Below are positions 60,554 to 64,000 of a stretch of 64,000 bases of DNA, piece by piece (position 1 is the first letter of the stretch; each line of letters begins with the position of its first letter). The translations under genes and the position numbers were made by a program. Source of the DNA: Luteimonas salinisoli (GTDB lineage: Bacteria > Pseudomonadota > Gammaproteobacteria > Xanthomonadales > Xanthomonadaceae); the NCBI RefSeq assembly GCF_013425525.1, contig NZ_JACCKA010000049.1:1-64000 (forward strand), in the 5' to 3' direction. Under the pieces are notes generated by a model, which had not been told where the DNA came from, made no database searches, and saw only the letters and a program-made list of their open reading frames with translations.

Positions 60554-60943
60554 ATGAGGAAGACGTCCACCCTGCTCGCCGCCACCGTCCTGTCGGCCTG
60601 TGCCGCCGCGGCAGCGAACGATGCGCAGCCACGCGGCTATGGCGTCGGCGAGGAGATTCCCGTCACGCTGACGCTGCACACCAGCAACGGCGAGCCGCGC
60701 GGGCGGCAGACGCCGATCTTCTCCAAGTACCGGCCGACGGTGAGCTTCGCCGGCGGGCCGGAAATCGTCTGCTCGGTGAGCATCCCGCGCCAGGTGCGCA
60801 GCATCGCGCCCGGGCAGACCGCCGAGGCGAGCTTGAACTGCCAGGAAGCCGTGGCGGTTGCGCCGGCGGCCACCGGTTTCGTGGTGCTCGAGAGGGGCCG
60901 GCAGATCGGAACGGGCGAGGTGCGTCTGCCGCCGGCTCCGTAG
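60554..60943 (+). CDS. Small exported protein of unknown function
   Basis: 129 aa. A signal peptide with a possible lipobox (VLSAC, Cys16) is followed by a beta-rich domain (GVGEEIPVTLTLHTSNGEPRG; RPTVSFAGGPEIVCSVSIPRQ; TGFVVLERGRQIG) with two cysteines that could pair. AAGGAGC lies 8 bases before the ATG and a run like GGGTTAAACT (60510-60519) may be part of its promoter. No family recognised. Confidence 0.65.
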   Translation: MRKTSTLLAATVLSACAAAAANDAQPRGYGVGEEIPVTLTLHTSNGEPRGRQTPIFSKYRPTVSFAGGPEIVCSVSIPRQVRSIAPGQTAEASLNCQEAVAVAPAATGFVVLERGRQIGTGEVRLPPAP

Positions 60944-61034
60944 CGGCCCGGCGAACGCATGCTCCACCGATGGATCGCCACCCGCCCTGCGCGGGCCCGG
61001 GCGGCAATCCGGGAATCACGCTGCGCTGCAGACC

Positions 61035-62171
61035 TCAACCCACTGATCGTCGCGCCTTCCCGACGTTCGTGCCCGCGCGCGCGGCCCGGCGACGCGCGGC
61101 GGCCAGAAAGCGCATCGCCGCCTGCTCCCACTGGCGCGGACCGCGGGCACCGGCAGCGGCGCGCGCCAAGTGGCCGTCCTGCCAACCCTCGAACACCAGC
61201 GGATCGATGTACGCCTTGCGGCACACCGCGGGTGTGTTGCCGAGGATGGCGGCCACGGCACGGGTCACCTCGTTTCGCGCGGCGGTCAGCGCGCGCGCAC
61301 TGGGGCTGTCGCCATGCACGGGCTCCGGCAGCGGGGTGCAGGCCAGCTCGCGGAACGCATGCAGGGTCCCGCCCCAGGTGCGCACGTCCTTGGCGGTGAA
61401 GTCGGCACCGGTGGCCTGGCGCAGGTAGTCGTTGACGTCGGCCGAGCCGACCGGCTGCACGCCGCCGTCGTCGTCGCGGTACTGGAACAGCGCCTGCCCG
61501 GGCAGGTCCTGGCAAGCGCGCACCAGCTTCGACAGGCGCGCATCGTCGATCTCCAGCTCGTGCTGCAGTCCGCCCTTGCCGCGGAACTTCAGCCGCGCGC
61601 GGCCGCCGCGCAGGAAGGCGACGTGGCGATCGCGGAGCGTGGTCAGGCCATAGGAGCGGTTCTCGCGCGCATAGCTGTCGCTGCCCACCCGCGCCAGCGT
61701 TTCCAGCATCAGCGAGACGACGATCGCCAGCACCTTGTCGCGCGGCAGCCCCGGCCGCTTGAGGTCGATGCGCAGGCGCCGGCGCAGTTTCGGCAGCGCG
61801 CGCGCGAACTCAACCAGGCGTTCGTACTTGCCCTCGTCGCGCACCTGCGCCCAGCGCGGGTGGTAGCGGTACTGCTTGCGGCGGCGCGCATCGCGGCCGG
61901 TGGCCTGCAGGTGACCACGCGCGTCGGTGCAGATCCACACCTCGGTATAGGCGGGCGGGATCGCGAGCGCGCGGATCCGCGCCAGGACGTCGGCATCGCG
62001 CACCACGCTGCCGTCCGGCATCCGGTAGCAGAAGCCGCGGCCGGCGCGGCGGCGCGAGATGCCCGGCTCCGTATCGCACACGTAGACCAGGCCCGCATCG
62101 GCGGCGTCGGCTTCCGAGGTGCCGGGCGGACCGGCTGCGGCGCGGGAGGGCATGGCATGAAGATGCGGCAT
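61035..62171 (-). CDS. DNA topoisomerase IB
   Basis: 378 aa from the ATG at 62171 (62201 and 62153 are alternatives; none has a clear ribosome-binding site). The poxvirus-type topoisomerase IB fold is shown by GRGFCYRMPDGSVVRDADVLARIRALAIPPAYTEVWIC, GRDARRRKQYRYHPRW, SYGLTTLRDRHV (catalytic Arg region), FRGKGGLQHELEID (catalytic Lys), and NTPAVCRKAYIDP with the nucleophilic Tyr. It relaxes supercoils by nicking one strand. The C-terminal ~50 residues are basic and poorly conserved. Monocistronic. Confidence 0.93.
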   Translation of the reverse strand: MPHLHAMPSRAAAGPPGTSEADAADAGLVYVCDTEPGISRRRAGRGFCYRMPDGSVVRDADVLARIRALAIPPAYTEVWICTDARGHLQATGRDARRRKQYRYHPRWAQVRDEGKYERLVEFARALPKLRRRLRIDLKRPGLPRDKVLAIVVSLMLETLARVGSDSYARENRSYGLTTLRDRHVAFLRGGRARLKFRGKGGLQHELEIDDARLSKLVRACQDLPGQALFQYRDDDGGVQPVGSADVNDYLRQATGADFTAKDVRTWGGTLHAFRELACTPLPEPVHGDSPSARALTAARNEVTRAVAAILGNTPAVCRKAYIDPLVFEGWQDGHLARAAAGARGPRQWEQAAMRFLAAARRRAARAGTNVGKARRSVG

Positions 62172-62249
62172 CGCCGCGTCAACGGCGCGCGAACCGCCCA
62201 TCACCAGGAGTTTGGCGAGGCGACTTCGTCGGCAACGGGGCGGCGTCGG

Positions 62250-62412
62250 GAAGCGCGCATGTCCCCGGTCCAGCCGGCGGCAATTCCGGGCGCCGTCGAC
62301 CGCGCCGGCCTTCGCGTGCATGGCACGCTCCTACGAAAGCCGCGGGATTCTCTGCTCGAGTCGGCGGCGATTCCCGGCCTGGCCGGCCGCGCCGGCCTTC
62401 GTGCACGTCGCG
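62250..62412. repeat. GTAG-type REP element remnant (copy I)
   Basis: CGCCGGCCTTCGCGTGCATG leads to GGCACGCTCCTAC (ending 62334), the usual right end with the GTGCATGGCAC hairpin. A further degenerate unit with TTCGTGCACGTCGCGCTACG follows to 62416. It lies between topoisomerase IB and the patatin-like gene on the same strand. Confidence 0.6.
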
Positions 62413-64000
62413 CTACGAGAACGTGCGATCAGGCGAACGCCGGCGGGCGCGGCCGCTGCGCTCGCGATGGCGCTTGCCGGTCTGCAGCAGCAGCGCGCGC
62501 AGCCAGTCGTTGACCCGCCGCGCCACACCGCTGCGCCAGACCCCGGCGGCGCCGTAGTAGCCGGGGCTCACCTCCACCGCGTCGATGCGCTGGCGGCTGG
62601 CGAGAAGCCGCATGAACTCGGTGGCCAGCCCCATCCGCCGCAGGTGGTCCTGGACCCGCAACAGCCGCAGCGTGCCGCCGGAGAGCACCGCTACGGCCAC
62701 GGTGGTGTCCGGCAGGCGGTTGCCGGTGCGCGCCAGGATCGCGCTCCAGCGCAGCCGCAGCAGGTACAGGGCGGTCGGCGGCCAGGCTTCGGCGAGCAGG
62801 GTGTCGGAGGTGAGGATGCCGTGCTCGACATGGTTGATGCGGCCCTCGTCGAGCAGCCGGCCGCAGGCCGCGCGCCAGGTGGTGCCCTCGCCGGGGGTGA
62901 CGTCCTCCACCCGCAGCACCCGCTGGTAGCCGTCGTCGTTGGCCAGCATCGGCAGGTCCAGGCGCTGCTGGCAGAACGTGGCGAAGCGCACCCCGAAGGT
63001 GGGCAGCCCCACGGTCCAGGCGATGCGGAACATCGGCGACCAGCTCCAATGCCGGAACGCGTTCACCCAGCCGCGGTTGTCGGGGTGGTCCCAGGCGTGC
63101 TCGAAATCGAGATCGTGGTACACCGACTCCATCAGCCGGATCAGCTCCTGACAGAAGTAGAAACAGGCGCGGAAATCGCGCTGCGACGGCAGCCGGGTCC
63201 GCCGGCCCAGCGGCCGCGCGGCGTCGCCGCTGCCGTCGTCTGGATCCACCAGGTCGGTCCACGCCGGATGGAACTGCGCATCCAGCACCGCCAGTTCGGG
63301 GCTGTTGCGCAGCTTGGCGAACAGCCGCGACAGCGCCTTGCCGTGCAGGGCGAAGCAGTCGGCCACGCCCGGCAGCGGCGCCACCCAGCGCTGGCGCAGC
63401 GCGATCAGCAGCTTGCGCTTGCGCCCGGAGTCGTGCAGCCCGAGTTCGGCGTGGCCGGGGGCGCCGACCCCGGCGCCGATGCGTTCCAGCGCCGGCTCCA
63501 GCGCGCGCCGCGCGACGTCCTCGCCGAGCCGGCGGTAGCTCTCGAACTGCGCCTCGTCGAAATACTGGTCGCTGGTGGGCTCGTGCGGGAAACGCGGATG
63601 GGTGCGCGCGTAGTGCAGGATGTCGGCGGACTCGGCGCCGGTCAGCGTGGGCTTGAGGTACAGGAGGGTGCCGCTGCTGCCGTCGGCGTAGTCGATGCGG
63701 CCCACTGCGCAGCTGCGCTCGGCCCGCCCGTCGCCCTGCGGCCGCAGTGCGGCTACATCGATGCGGATGTGGGCGCCGAAATCGACGCGGCATTTGTGCG
63801 CGGCGTTGCCGAGATCGGCGAAGGCGCGCTGCGGATCGGCCGCGGCATCGACGCAGACGATGAAGCGGCAGCGCCGCCGCACCAGCTCGTAGATGCCCAG
63901 GTTCTCGAAATGCCCGCCGTCGGACAGGTGCACGAACCGGCCGCCGTCGTCGGTGCGGCCGAACAGTTCCGCCAGCAGCCAGCCGCCGAAGAACGGCGCG
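62413..64000 (-). CDS. Patatin-like phospholipase family protein, C-terminal part (truncated by window end)
   Basis: The frame continues past 64000; 529 residues are visible. It contains APFFGGWLLAELF, then the LSDGGHFENLGIYELVRRRCRFIVCVDAAADP motif, in which DGG is the patatin catalytic Asp motif. A long region follows (LRQRWVAPLPGVADC...; FRACFYFCQELIRLMESVYHDLDFEHAW) ending in a basic tail. Large membrane-associated patatin-like proteins with this C-terminal region are known in Proteobacteria. The GxSxG nucleophile must lie beyond the window. It is presumably a lipid acyl hydrolase. Confidence 0.8.
   Translation of the reverse strand, partial: APFFGGWLLAELFGRTDDGGRFVHLSDGGHFENLGIYELVRRRCRFIVCVDAAADPQRAFADLGNAAHKCRVDFGAHIRIDVAALRPQGDGRAERSCAVGRIDYADGSSGTLLYLKPTLTGAESADILHYARTHPRFPHEPTSDQYFDEAQFESYRRLGEDVARRALEPALERIGAGVGAPGHAELGLHDSGRKRKLLIALRQRWVAPLPGVADCFALHGKALSRLFAKLRNSPELAVLDAQFHPAWTDLVDPDDGSGDAARPLGRRTRLPSQRDFRACFYFCQELIRLMESVYHDLDFEHAWDHPDNRGWVNAFRHWSWSPMFRIAWTVGLPTFGVRFATFCQQRLDLPMLANDDGYQRVLRVEDVTPGEGTTWRAACGRLLDEGRINHVEHGILTSDTLLAEAWPPTALYLLRLRWSAILARTGNRLPDTTVAVAVLSGGTLRLLRVQDHLRRMGLATEFMRLLASRQRIDAVEVSPGYYGAAGVWRSGVARRVNDWLRALLLQTGKRHRERSGRARRRSPDRTFS

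Overview
The window looks like a chromosome segment of a high-GC gammaproteobacterium of the Xanthomonadaceae (Lysobacter/Luteimonas/Stenotrophomonas-like). This is inferred from the hemD-hemX-hemY order, the glnA / glnK-amtB / ntrBC cluster, many intergenic GTAG-ended REP-type elements, and the general gene repertoire. It is mostly accessory and housekeeping genes packed in short operons, many with ATGA stop/start overlaps. No rRNA, tRNA, CRISPR array, prophage or insertion-sequence transposase was seen.

Layout. 1-2.5 kb: end of hemD, then hemX and hemY. 2.7-5 kb: a thiolase divergent from an unknown protein. 5.1-6.4 kb: a Cu/Zn superoxide dismutase lipoprotein preceded by a paralog that has lost nearly all metal ligands. 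6.7-18.6 kb: the nitrogen regulon (ntrB-ntrC, porin-glnK-amtB, glnA) with a sigma-54 promoter and NtrC-type sites at glnA. It is interrupted by a block holding two small membrane proteins, a Ku + polymerase-only LigD pair, a YjbR-type protein and a peptidoglycan amidase. 19.4-22.7 kb: a cysteine-rich PadR regulator with an MFS exporter, ArsH and a phosphodiesterase, read as a metalloid-response unit with a duplicated operator-like motif. 22.7-25.1 kb: RidA, UppP, DUF1428 and GFA proteins. 25.1-28.1 kb: an ECF42-type sigma factor, a GST and a DGPF-ABM fusion behind a sequence matching the ECF42 promoter motif.

28.1-33.4 kb: PEBP-like protein, TPR/sulfotransferase-like protein, YheT hydrolase, acyltransferase and hotdog thioesterase. 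33.5-34.1 kb: three tandem tiny genes for peptides of 67, 51 and 59 aa that share a GYGxSSGYA core and an RFRxA C-terminus; I recognise no family and consider this the most novel item. 34.3-37.3 kb: SixA-YceI-PLD operon. 37.4-39.6 kb: ParA divergent from a Ycf46-like AAA ATPase. 39.7-43.4 kb: secreted repeat protein, unknown secreted protein, gamma-glutamyltransferase. 43.5-48 kb: two paralogous pairs of a signal-less lipase and an ankyrin lipoprotein, organised like antibacterial effector/immunity pairs. 48-64 kb: TPR protein, GAF-GGDEF-EAL phosphodiesterase, a large indolepyruvate ferredoxin oxidoreductase, TRIC channel, SCP2-cupin protein, GNAT, Tat-exported aldo/keto reductase, DUF938 methyltransferase, M28 peptidase, small exported protein, topoisomerase IB, and the C-terminal part of a patatin-like protein cut by the window end.

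Function calls come from motifs and family knowledge read by eye; no database search was run. Start codons were picked from ribosome-binding sites and domain starts where possible.
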